Source: Planctomycetota bacterium (lineage in GTDB: Bacteria; Planctomycetota; UBA1135; GCA-002686595). From it: a stretch of DNA of 8,698 bases. Within the stretch, counting starts at the first letter, position 1. Every line of letters starts with the position of its first letter. Made by a program: the position numbers and the translations under genes. Shown here in pieces: positions 1-6,951 of the stretch. The stretch lies in contig WTJQ01000093.1 of assembly GCA_011524785.1 (NCBI GenBank), positions 1-8,698 of the forward strand, in the 5' to 3' direction. Under the pieces are notes generated by a model. The model was not told the origin of the DNA and searched no databases. It saw only the letters and a list, made by a program, of their open reading frames with translations.

Positions 1-589
1 GGCCAGGCCCCTCAGTCGGCAGGCAGGCCACCACCCCGGCCACGGAGGCGAGGACGCGCTCGGCGGCCGGGACCAGGTCGGGGTGCAGGACCTCGGTGCG
101 GTCCGGGAACAGCGGGCCCCTGGAGGAGGCCCCGAGACCGATGAGCGGGGACGAGGCCGTCAGGTCGAGGTGATCGACGGCGTGCACCACGCCAGCCGGG
201 ACGGGGCTCCGTCCGGTGGCTCGGCCCTCGCTCAGGACGAGGAGGGCCCGAGCGCCGCGGGAGGCCGCCCACCAGACCGGCAGGGCGGTGCTCCAGCCCG
301 TCTCCTGGGTGAATGGAGGGGTCGTCACGACGACCACGCGCTGGTCGTCGACGCGGCCGTGCTGCCACGCGGCACCGGCCCACGCGCCCGGCCAGGAGCC
401 TTCCTCCCAGGGCTCGAGCCCGGGCAGCTGCCCAGGGCCTGCGCTGGACCGCTCGTCCGGGCCAGCCTGCCGCCAGACGAGCATGTCCAGGGGCCCGGGC
501 GGTGCCGCTCGAAGGGCGGCCTCCAGGTCTGAGTCGTCCAGGTCCTCGAGGTTCCCCTCGGGGAGACCGTCACCGGAGTTGCCGCTCAT
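1..589 (-). CDS. Purine nucleoside phosphorylase-like protein, probably inactive; 3' end outside window
   Basis: The reading frame is open from ATG 589-587 to the left edge, giving 196 residues with no stop. A GGAG at 595-598, five bases before the ATG, supports the start; the kinase stop lies 10 bases upstream. The best match is the trimeric PNP/MTAP family, which cleaves purine nucleosides with phosphate. The strongest segment is DHLDLTASSPLIG (139-151) followed by GPLFPDRTEV (158-167), matching the family's DHINLTG..NPL.GPN and G.RFPDMS.AY. A weaker match, WPGAWAG (66-72), sits where PGHAG is expected. Key active-site elements are absent: no N-terminal GSGLG loop, the GRFHxYEG motif reads PPFTQETG (91-98), so its Arg, His, Tyr and Glu are replaced, and NAAGG reads near SEGRA (120-124). 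The family identity is inferred by eye; the losses are seen directly. It may be a non-catalytic PNP-fold protein. The C-terminal purine-binding Glu and Asn would lie outside the window. Confidence 0.72.
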   Translation of the reverse strand, partial: MSGNSGDGLPEGNLEDLDDSDLEAALRAAPPGPLDMLVWRQAGPDERSSAGPGQLPGLEPWEEGSWPGAWAGAAWQHGRVDDQRVVVVTTPPFTQETGWSTALPVWWAASRGARALLVLSEGRATGRSPVPAGVVHAVDHLDLTASSPLIGLGASSRGPLFPDRTEVLHPDLVPAAERVLASVAGVVACLPTEGPG

Positions 590-599
590 GCGCGCTCCG

Positions 600-3488
600 T
601 CACTCGGGGCCGCGGAGGAGGAGGACCAGGGCGCTCTCGCCGTGGTCGGTCAGGAGGCGCTCGAGGTGCAGGACCTCGTGGACGGCGTCGCCCGCCAGGC
701 GGGCCCTCAGGGCCTCGGCCAGCGCTAGGGCGGCCCCGCGCTCGCGAGCTGCGGCGCCACGATCGAGCAGGAGCTCATCGCCCTCGGCGAGGGCCAGGAA
801 CGGCGCGGTCATGGCCTCGATGCGACGCTCCGACGGCTTGCCGTCGGCGAGCATGGTGCGCGCGCCGTCGAGCCCCTCGAGCAGGGTGGCGAGGCGCACG
901 AGGGCATCCAGCTCGGGCCCTGCAGCGCTGGGCCAGCCGCCGGCCACGCGCTTGTTGAAGAGGTAGCTCATGCCGCGGAGCGAGCCCATGAACGGCTCCC
1001 ACCCCAGCGTGCTCGGAGCGCCGTCCACCTGGATGAGGGGGCCGTCGGCTCCGACGCCGGTCACCTCGAAGTCCTGCTGGCGGCTCCCGCGGAAGTCGAT
1101 GACCTTGCGACGCTCCCAGCCGGGGGTCGTCCAGGCGGCACGCAGCCGCTCGAGACCCGCACGGGCGCGGCTGACGTCGGCGAGCAGGAGCTCGACGGCG
1201 GGGCGCATGAGGTCCGTGCGCAGCTCGGCGAGCAGGTTCGTGAGGAGGCCCTCGGCGGCCTCGAGCCGTCCGGTCTCCAGCAGCGACCAGAGCCCGCTCT
1301 CACCCTCGACCCGAGCCGCAACGAGGCCGAGGTCGCCGCCCCGCTGGTCCGCGGCCTGGGACGCTCGCAGCGCGGGCAGCTCGGCCAGGAGGGCACGAGC
1401 CTCGGCCGCGGCATTGCGGAGCTGGGTCAGGCCCAGGCCCTCGTCGGGGACGGGCGTGGGCGGATCCGCCAGGCGGAGGAAGCTCTCGACGTGGGCCTCG
1501 AGGGCGTCCAGCTCACCCGACTCCTGGAGGCGGGCAGCGCCTTCCGCGTAGGCACGCGCCTGCTCGGCCGCGGCGTCGAAGAGGCCCTGAAGCACGGCGT
1601 TGCGGCCAGCGAGGAAGGCGGCGTCCTGGCCGAACACGTCTTGGCCTGGGACGCCCTCGACCGCCTCGAGGGCGGAGGCGATGCGCGGCAGTCCGCCCTG
1701 GGCCGCGGCGGCGAGGGCTTCGAGCAGGGCCTTCCGCGGAGCCTCCATCGGGTCCACGACGGCCTCGGCCGCGGCGAGGCTCTGCTCGAGCGCCGCCGCA
1801 GCCTCGAGCGCGCGGGTGGCGGCCGTGGCGCCGGGCCACTCGCTGGCGAAGGCGCGCAGCGCGGCGATGCGCTCGCTGTCCGGCAGGTCCGTGCTCTCGA
1901 GGACGCGGAGCGCGACCGAGGCACGATCCTCGAACGCGCGCTCGGCGGAGTCGTCGTCCTCGGGCTCCTCGGGAGCCGCGACGTCCTCGACGCCTGGCTC
2001 CGTCGGCGGGGTCACTCCGGAGAGCTCCGCATCGTCCTCGCGGGACGGCGTCGCCTCGGCGGGGGACTCACCCGGGGGCTGAGTCGAGGGGGACCCTCCT
2101 GGTTCCTCTTCGGGCTTCCCGCCGAGGAGGAACCAGGCCGCGCCCCCTGCGAGCGCGATGCCGGCTGCCGCGATGAGGAGCCGACTCGTTCCGGCCGACG
2201 CCTCGGTCTCGACGCCGGGCATGGTCGGAGCCTGCCCCGAGAGGAGAGCCTCGGCCTGCTGCACGACGACGCCAGCCGAGGCCGGTCGATCCGCCGGGTC
2301 CTTGGCCATCATGCGCATCACGAGCGCCGCGACGTTCGCGGGCAGGCCGGGCACGCGCGGAGCCAGGGGCTCCGGCTCGTCCTGCAGGACGCTGCGCAGG
2401 ACCTCCTTGGCCTTGTCGCCCTCGAAGGCCTTCTGTCCGCTCAGGAGCCGGTAGAGCGTTGCCCCGAGCGAGTACAGGTCCGAGGCGGGCGTGGCGGCCC
2501 CGCCGCGAATGACCTCCGGCGCGAGGAACTGCGGCGTGCCGACCAGCTTGCGTCCCGAGCTCTCCTCGACGGCCTCCGCCTCGGCGGCGGTGGCGAGGCC
2601 GAGGTCGGCGAGGCGCACGCGGCCGTCCGCACCGAGCATGAGGTTCGCCGGCTTGACGTCGCGGTGCACGAGCCCCTTCGAGCTCGCGTAGTCGAGGGCA
2701 CGCGCGCCATCGGCGAGGGCCTCGAGGGCGCGCCGCCAGGGGAGGGGCCCCTCCGCCTTTAGCCGCGACTCCAGGCAGCCGCTCTCCATGTACTCCATGG
2801 AGAGGTAGTGGACGCCCGCGACCTCGCCGACGTCGTAGACGTGCACGACGTTGGGATGGTTGAGGGAGGCAGCTGCCCGCGCCTCGTCCTGGAAGCGCGC
2901 GACGAAGGACGCGTCGGCCGAGAGCCGCGGGGACAGCACCTTGATGGCGACCTCCCGGTCGAGGCTCTGCTGGCGAGCGAGCCACACGGTGCCCGTCGCG
3001 CCCTTGCCGAGCTTGCGGCCCACGGCGTAGCCCGGGAGCTCGGGTGGACCGCCGGTCCCCCGCTTCGCTGCCGGTTGAGCGGTTGGCTTGTTCAAGGGGG
3101 ATGCTGCCTTGGCGGCCCGCGGAGCGCTCTGCGGCGCAGAGGGTTCGACGACCTTCTTCGGCGCTGCTGCGGCCGTCCCCGCGGACTGAGCGAGCGGGTC
3201 CTCGATCACGAGGCGGCGCGAGCCCACGACCACCACGTCGCCGGCGGCGAGGCGTGCTGCCGTTGCGGGCGCGCCGTTCACGAGGGTGCCGTACTCGGAG
3301 CCGAGGTCCTTGATGGCCCAGCCACCGTCCTTCAGCCGGCCGATCGCGCAGTGAACCGCCTCGACCCCCGGGCCCTCGAGCACGTAGTCGGCGCGCTCCC
3401 GATCCGAGCCGATGATGAGCCGCCCGCGCTGGGGGAGCTCGGCGGGGGCGCCTCCACCTTGAGGGCGAAGCAGCAGGCGGGCGCTCAT
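600..3488 (-). CDS. FHA-domain transmembrane serine/threonine protein kinase with large unrecognised C-terminal domain
   Basis: This 962-residue protein should phosphorylate Ser/Thr on unknown targets. An FHA-like domain spans about 4-98 (LIIGSDRERAD, KDLGSEYGTLVNG), then an Ala/Pro/Lys-rich linker to about 150. The kinase domain (about 154-415) is complete: Gly loop GKGATGTV (161-168), Lys183, Glu202, HRDVKPAN (275-282), DLG (295-297), GTPQFLAPE (317-325) and SDLYSLG (336-342). It is therefore expected to be active. One membrane helix lies at about 436-455. An acidic Pro/Glu/Asp-rich stalk (457-520) leads to an Ala/Leu/Glu-rich helical region (about 520-962), broken by a beta-like segment with several Trp near 786-852. 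This region has no PASTA, TPR or WD repeats that I recognise; it probably lies outside the inner membrane as a sensor. The start was chosen because its ATG overlaps the upstream yggS stop (ATGA); the frame is open back to 3551, but that would add 21 Arg/Gly-rich residues inside yggS. Confidence 0.93.
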   Translation of the reverse strand: MSARLLLRPQGGGAPAELPQRGRLIIGSDRERADYVLEGPGVEAVHCAIGRLKDGGWAIKDLGSEYGTLVNGAPATAARLAAGDVVVVGSRRLVIEDPLAQSAGTAAAAPKKVVEPSAPQSAPRAAKAASPLNKPTAQPAAKRGTGGPPELPGYAVGRKLGKGATGTVWLARQQSLDREVAIKVLSPRLSADASFVARFQDEARAAASLNHPNVVHVYDVGEVAGVHYLSMEYMESGCLESRLKAEGPLPWRRALEALADGARALDYASSKGLVHRDVKPANLMLGADGRVRLADLGLATAAEAEAVEESSGRKLVGTPQFLAPEVIRGGAATPASDLYSLGATLYRLLSGQKAFEGDKAKEVLRSVLQDEPEPLAPRVPGLPANVAALVMRMMAKDPADRPASAGVVVQQAEALLSGQAPTMPGVETEASAGTSRLLIAAAGIALAGGAAWFLLGGKPEEEPGGSPSTQPPGESPAEATPSREDDAELSGVTPPTEPGVEDVAAPEEPEDDDSAERAFEDRASVALRVLESTDLPDSERIAALRAFASEWPGATAATRALEAAAALEQSLAAAEAVVDPMEAPRKALLEALAAAAQGGLPRIASALEAVEGVPGQDVFGQDAAFLAGRNAVLQGLFDAAAEQARAYAEGAARLQESGELDALEAHVESFLRLADPPTPVPDEGLGLTQLRNAAAEARALLAELPALRASQAADQRGGDLGLVAARVEGESGLWSLLETGRLEAAEGLLTNLLAELRTDLMRPAVELLLADVSRARAGLERLRAAWTTPGWERRKVIDFRGSRQQDFEVTGVGADGPLIQVDGAPSTLGWEPFMGSLRGMSYLFNKRVAGGWPSAAGPELDALVRLATLLEGLDGARTMLADGKPSERRIEAMTAPFLALAEGDELLLDRGAAARERGAALALAEALRARLAGDAVHEVLHLERLLTDHGESALVLLLRGPE

Positions 3489-4204
3489 GCTGCGGCCCCC
3501 CCGACGCCCTCGAAGAGGGCACTGCCCACACGGACCAGATCGGAGCCGCACGCAACGGCCAGCTCGAGGTCCCCGCTCATCCCCATGGACAGCGCGCAGC
3601 GGTCGCCCTCGAACAGGCCGGGTGCCCGGCGCGGCAGCTGTTCTGCGAGCTGCTGGGCCTCCTCGAACACGACTGCGGTCCGGCTTCGCTCGAGGGGGCC
3701 CATGACCATGATGCCGGCCAGCCTCAAGCGGCTCAGCAGGGGGCGGGCTCCCTCGAGCACCTCGTCGAGCTCCTCGGGGAGGAAGCCGTGCTTCTGCTCC
3801 TCACGCCCGACGCGGACCTCCAGGTAGGCAGCGGCCTCGAGCTCCTCCTCGGCGGCGACCCGCTCGAGGGTCTCCAGCAGCCGCAGGCTGTCGATGGAGT
3901 GCAGCACACGCGCCCCGCGGAGGATCCGGCGCGCCTTGTTGCGCTGGATGGAGCCGATGAAGTGCCACTCGATGGGAAGCCCAGCTCCGGCGGCGGCCTC
4001 GACCTTCTCCTGGAAGGCTGGCGCACGATTCTCGGCCAGCGCAGTGGCGCCCTCACGTGCGAGGGCCAGGGCCACCTCGGGGCGCACGCTCTTGGTCACG
4101 GGGAGGAAGGTGACGCTCCCCTCGGCGCGCCCGGCGGCACGCTCGGCCGCACGCAGCCGCTCGAGCTGCTGGCGGTAGTTGGTGCGGAGGCGCTGCCCGT
4201 CCAT
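3485..4204 (-). CDS. yggS: YggS/PLPBP-family pyridoxal phosphate-binding protein
   Basis: This is a 239-residue cytosolic protein of the YggS/PROSC (PLPBP) family, a single-domain relative of the alanine racemase barrel that binds pyridoxal 5'-phosphate and helps maintain B6 and amino-acid/keto-acid balance without a known catalytic reaction. Family hallmarks are clear: PLP-Schiff-base Lys38 in PVTK, the signature WHFIGSIQRNK (80-90), HSIDS (102-106), and the C-terminal phosphate-binding stretch LSMGMSGD (205-212) followed by VRVGSALFEG (224-233). Length is normal for the family. One small oddity is LAENR (56-60) where FGENY is usual. The ATG at 4204 is 54 bases after tilS, with only a weak G-rich stretch before it. 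The stop codon overlaps the kinase start by four bases, and a run of seven G residues on the coding strand (3496-3502) lies just before this junction. Transcription probably comes from the tilS side. Confidence 0.96.
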   Translation of the reverse strand: MDGQRLRTNYRQQLERLRAAERAAGRAEGSVTFLPVTKSVRPEVALALAREGATALAENRAPAFQEKVEAAAGAGLPIEWHFIGSIQRNKARRILRGARVLHSIDSLRLLETLERVAAEEELEAAAYLEVRVGREEQKHGFLPEELDEVLEGARPLLSRLRLAGIMVMGPLERSRTAVVFEEAQQLAEQLPRRAPGLFEGDRCALSMGMSGDLELAVACGSDLVRVGSALFEGVGGAAA

Positions 4205-4258
4205 GGACCCCGCAGTCTAGCGGCTCGGAGAGGCAGGCCGAGGCCCGCGTCGTCGGGT

Positions 4259-5776
4259 TCAGGCGGTCTCGTGCTTGGGGCTGGTGAGTCCCGAGCGGCC
4301 TTCGGCGGGATGAGAGTCGGTCAGCGGTGCGCGCGGCAGGAGCGCGATCCTCACGCGTCGCTGCGTCGCCGCCCGGAGGCGAGCCCGGTCGGTGGGGCGT
4401 ACGCCCGCGACCCACACGATGTCGTCCCCAGCGAGGACGAGCGGAATGGACGGGCGATCGCCAGCCGGCACCCCGGCATCGGCGAGGAACCGAACGAGGC
4501 GACGCGAGCCGGGGGCGCCCAGCGGGTGGACCAAGTCTCCCTCCCGAGGGGCTCGGACCTGGAGCTCGCCATCCAGCTGGTCGGCATCGAGCTCGACGCA
4601 GGAGGGGTCGAGAGGGTGCCCGTCGGAGCCAGCGGCCTCGATGATCTCCGCGGTCAGGACCCTGCCGTCGGGGAGCCGCAGCTGTCCCGGGACGGGGAGG
4701 ACGCGGGCCTCCGGATCGAGGTCGAAGCGGGGCTCGGGGACCCCGCTGCCCGGCGGCAGCAGGCACAGCTCGTCGGCGGTCAGGTCGAGGAGCCAGCCTC
4801 CGGGGAGGCAGTGCCGAGCGGGACGGTTGGCCTCGAGGTCGGAGAGGATGGCGTCGAGGAGCGTCCGGCCGGGAGAGCCTCCCGAGCCCTCCTGCACGAG
4901 GCGCCAGAGAACGCGACGACGGAGCGCCTGGGGAAGACTGGCGACCGACGAGCGCGGCAGCTGTGCGGTCCCCGTGGCGTCGGGCTCCCAGGAGAGGTGC
5001 GCCGTTCGCGAGGCCAACTCGTCCTCGAGGCCCTCGACGGCGCGCGCGAAGGCACGGAGCCCGTCGACGGCCGCGCCCTCGGTGGACGCCTCCAGGTCGG
5101 GGAGGAGGCCCTCGCGGACCCGGGTGCGCGTGAAGGTGGGGTCGAGGTTGGAGGCGTCCTCACGCCACTCGAGGCCCTGGTCCCTCAGGAGCCGTCGGAC
5201 CTCCTCGCGCCGGAGCGTCAGCAAGGGGCGCACGATCTGGACGCCGCTCGCGTGGGTGTGGTTGCGCTTGAGGCCGGGGAGCCCCGGCAGGGCGGAGCCG
5301 CGGGTCCAGCGCTGCAGGAGGGTCTCCAGCGCATCGTCGCCGTGGTGGCCCGTCAGCACGATGGGGATGCCGGCCGACTCGGCCTCGGAAGCGAGCGCCT
5401 CGTAGCGCGCCTTCCGGGCGCGGGCCTCGAGGCCGGGGGCCTCGGGGTCCAACTCGAGGCGGATCCGGGCAAAGGGAACGCCGAGTCTGGCGCAGAGCCT
5501 TGCACAGAAAGCAGCGTCCTCGTGCGACGCATCGCCGCGCAGGCCGTGGTCGCAGTGCACGGCCAGAACGCGGGGTCGCTCGGCGGAGCGCGCAAGCAGG
5601 TGGAGCAGGTAGACGCTGTCGGCACCGCCCGAGAGCCCCAGGGCCACGGGCTGCTCCGGCCGGAGACCAGCGGCGTGCGCCAGGCCAGCCCAGCGAGTGG
5701 ACCAGGGATGGGGTGCAGGGGCTTGGCTCATGGCGGGAAGTCCAGGGACAGGGTCATTGAAGGCATCGGTGCCCAT
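4259..5776 (-). CDS. tilS: tRNA(Ile)-lysidine synthetase
   Basis: TilS converts C34 of the CAU-anticodon tRNA-Ile to lysidine using ATP and lysine, so that the tRNA reads AUA and is charged with isoleucine; it is normally essential. The 505-residue product has the N-type PP-loop SGGADS (49-54), HCDHGLR (74-80), TGHHGDDALET (142-152) and the conserved EDASN...RTRVR segment (206-221). A middle helical tRNA-binding part follows, then a C-terminal TilS domain (about 402-465: VRAPREGD, LGAPGSRRLVRFL, PLVLAGDDIVWVAGVR). The start at 5776 was chosen because GGAGG lies six bases upstream (5783-5787). An in-frame ATG at 5731 would give 490 residues starting MSQAP. The open frame extends back to 6010, but that would run 101 bases into the divergent gap gene. 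It is the first gene of the leftward cluster. Confidence 0.96.
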   Translation of the reverse strand: MGTDAFNDPVPGLPAMSQAPAPHPWSTRWAGLAHAAGLRPEQPVALGLSGGADSVYLLHLLARSAERPRVLAVHCDHGLRGDASHEDAAFCARLCARLGVPFARIRLELDPEAPGLEARARKARYEALASEAESAGIPIVLTGHHGDDALETLLQRWTRGSALPGLPGLKRNHTHASGVQIVRPLLTLRREEVRRLLRDQGLEWREDASNLDPTFTRTRVREGLLPDLEASTEGAAVDGLRAFARAVEGLEDELASRTAHLSWEPDATGTAQLPRSSVASLPQALRRRVLWRLVQEGSGGSPGRTLLDAILSDLEANRPARHCLPGGWLLDLTADELCLLPPGSGVPEPRFDLDPEARVLPVPGQLRLPDGRVLTAEIIEAAGSDGHPLDPSCVELDADQLDGELQVRAPREGDLVHPLGAPGSRRLVRFLADAGVPAGDRPSIPLVLAGDDIVWVAGVRPTDRARLRAATQRRVRIALLPRAPLTDSHPAEGRSGLTSPKHETA

Positions 5777-5782
5777 TCCTAT

Positions 5783-5787
5783 CCTCC
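5783..5787 (-). promoter_or_regulatory. Shine-Dalgarno sequence of tilS
   Basis: On the minus strand this reads GGAGG, six bases before ATG 5776-5774. It is the best-placed ribosome binding site in the window and favours this start over the in-frame ATG at 5731, which has no comparable sequence upstream. It abuts GATAGG (5778-5783), which can pair with CCTATC (5813-5818) in the leader, so access could depend on mRNA folding. Confidence 0.75.
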
Positions 5788-5876
5788 GGACCGCTTTTCG
5801 GGGGTTCCTGCCGATAGGTCCTCCGTGAGGGGCAGAACAGCCCCAGCAGACCCTCCCGCGCCGCGACGGCGCCCGA

Positions 5877-5893
5877 CTCGCCCGGCAGGCGAG
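5877..5893 (+). promoter_or_regulatory. Possible hairpin in the gap leader
   Basis: CTCGCC (5877-5882) and GGCGAG (5888-5893) form a perfect six-base-pair stem with a five-base loop. The right arm overlaps GAGGA (5891-5895), the only purine-rich stretch before the gap ATG. That stretch sits 14 bases from the ATG, farther than usual. The hairpin is seen directly; a function is not shown. Confidence 0.25.
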
Positions 5894-5909
5894 GATACTC
5901 CCCAACCCC

Positions 5910-6932
5910 ATGCGCATCGCGATCAACGGCTTCGGCCGCATCGGCCGGAACGTCTTCCGGATTCTCCAGAACACCCCCGGCTGCGAGGTCGTCGCCATCA
6001 ACGACCTCACCGAGCCCAGCGTCCTGGCTCACCTGCTGAAGTACGACTCGGTTCACGGCCGCTACCCGGGCAAGGTCCGCGCCGTTCGCGGGGGCATCTC
6101 CGTCGATGGGAAGCGCATCCAGGTCAGCGCCGAGCGTGATCCCTCCAAGCTGCCCCACGCGGCCAACAAGGTGGACTTCGTGGTCGAGGCCACCGGGGTC
6201 CTCGCCACGCGCGAGGCGTGCACCAAGCACCTCGATGCCGGGGCCAAGAAGGTCCTGCTCACCGTCCCGCCGAAGGACGAGATCGACGCGATGGTCGTGA
6301 TGGGCGTCAACGAGGGCACCCTCAAGGCCACCGACCGCATCATCAGCAACGCCTCCTGCACGACGAACTGCCTCGCTCCCATGGCGAAGGTCCTCGACGA
6401 CGCGTTCGGGATCGCTCACGGCCTCATGACGACCGTGCACGCGTACACCAACGACCAGCGCATCCTGGACCTCCCGCACAGCGACCTGCGTCGCTCGCGC
6501 GCCGCGGCCCAGAACATCATCCCGACCAGCACCGGGGCCGCCCGGGCGGTCGGCAAGGTGCTGCCCAAGCTCGCCGGCAAGCTCGACGGCATGGCGATGC
6601 GGGTGCCCGTGCCGGACGGCTCCGTCGTCGATCTCGTGGCGACCCTCAAGAAGAAGGTCACCAAGGAGCAGGTCAACGACGCGCTCGCCAAGGCGGCCAA
6701 GACCAAGGGCATGAAGGGCGTGCTCGCCTACACGGACGATCCGATCGTCTCCCAGGACATCGTCGGGGATCCCCACAGCTCCATCATCGACGGCGGCGCG
6801 ACCATGGTCATCGCCGACAAGACCGTCAAGGTCGTGAGCTGGTACGACAACGAGTGGGGCTACTCGAACCGGGTCGTGCAGCTGATGCGCTTCGCGCACC
6901 GCCTCAAGGCCCCCAAGCGCGCCAAGCGCTGA
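5910..6932 (+). CDS. gap: Glyceraldehyde-3-phosphate dehydrogenase, NAD-type
   Basis: This enzyme oxidises and phosphorylates glyceraldehyde 3-phosphate to 1,3-bisphosphoglycerate in glycolysis, or the reverse, as a cytosolic homotetramer. The 340-residue protein is full length. It has the Rossmann motif NGFGRIGR (6-13), Asp32 in INDL, which fits NAD rather than NADP preference, catalytic Cys150 in ASCTTN (148-153), His177 in TVHAYT, the STGAA phosphate-site stretch (207-211) and the C-terminal WYDNEWGYSNR (311-321). The family's usual SAPAK-type segment reads LTVPPKDEIDAM (117-128). The C-terminus ends in a short basic tail, RLKAPKRAKR (331-340), slightly longer than typical. The ATG at 5910 matches the usual family start exactly; no well-spaced Shine-Dalgarno precedes it. 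It diverges from tilS and is followed 106 bases later by pgk, which acts on its product. Confidence 0.98.
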   Translation: MRIAINGFGRIGRNVFRILQNTPGCEVVAINDLTEPSVLAHLLKYDSVHGRYPGKVRAVRGGISVDGKRIQVSAERDPSKLPHAANKVDFVVEATGVLATREACTKHLDAGAKKVLLTVPPKDEIDAMVVMGVNEGTLKATDRIISNASCTTNCLAPMAKVLDDAFGIAHGLMTTVHAYTNDQRILDLPHSDLRRSRAAAQNIIPTSTGAARAVGKVLPKLAGKLDGMAMRVPVPDGSVVDLVATLKKKVTKEQVNDALAKAAKTKGMKGVLAYTDDPIVSQDIVGDPHSSIIDGGATMVIADKTVKVVSWYDNEWGYSNRVVQLMRFAHRLKAPKRAKR

Positions 6933-6951
6933 GCCTCGACCCTCTCCTCCT

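Larger units (their letters stand above)
5777..5909. promoter_or_regulatory. Divergent intergenic region between tilS and gap
   Basis: This 133-base gap must carry the start signals for both blocks. I could not identify convincing -35/-10 pairs on either strand. What is visible: an inverted repeat GGGGC-AGAACA-GCCCC at 5829-5844; a CTCGCC/GGCGAG hairpin at 5877-5893 just before gap; and CCTATC/GATAGG arms (5778-5783 and 5813-5818) spanning the tilS leader. GATACT at 5894-5899 is a 4-of-6 match to a -10 box close to the gap ATG. In DNA this GC-rich, short inverted repeats arise often by chance, so regulatory roles are inference. Confidence 0.5.

Noticed and set aside
1491..2762. A 423-codon plus-strand frame antisense to the kinase
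   Set aside because: The opposite strand encodes clear kinase motifs and a membrane helix; this frame is low-complexity Gly/Arg/Leu with no family signal.
3489..3551. An upstream ATG at 3551 for the kinase
   Set aside because: It would add an Arg/Gly/Cys-rich leader lying wholly inside yggS; the ATG at 3488 in the ATGA overlap fits operon structure and the FHA start.
5900..5909. GGGGTTGGGG on the minus strand as a G-quadruplex or telomere-like repeat
   Set aside because: Only two G4 runs are present with no further regularly spaced runs, too few for a confident quadruplex.
5777..6010. Upstream ATGs for tilS as far as 6010
   Set aside because: They would overlap the divergent gap gene or its leader, and the extra residues have no TilS similarity; GGAGG supports 5776.
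3788..6139. A 783-codon open frame on the plus strand, antisense to yggS and tilS
   Set aside because: It is a shadow of GC-rich codon use: it overlaps well-identified genes on the other strand, runs into the gap gene in another frame, and its translation shows no recognisable domain.
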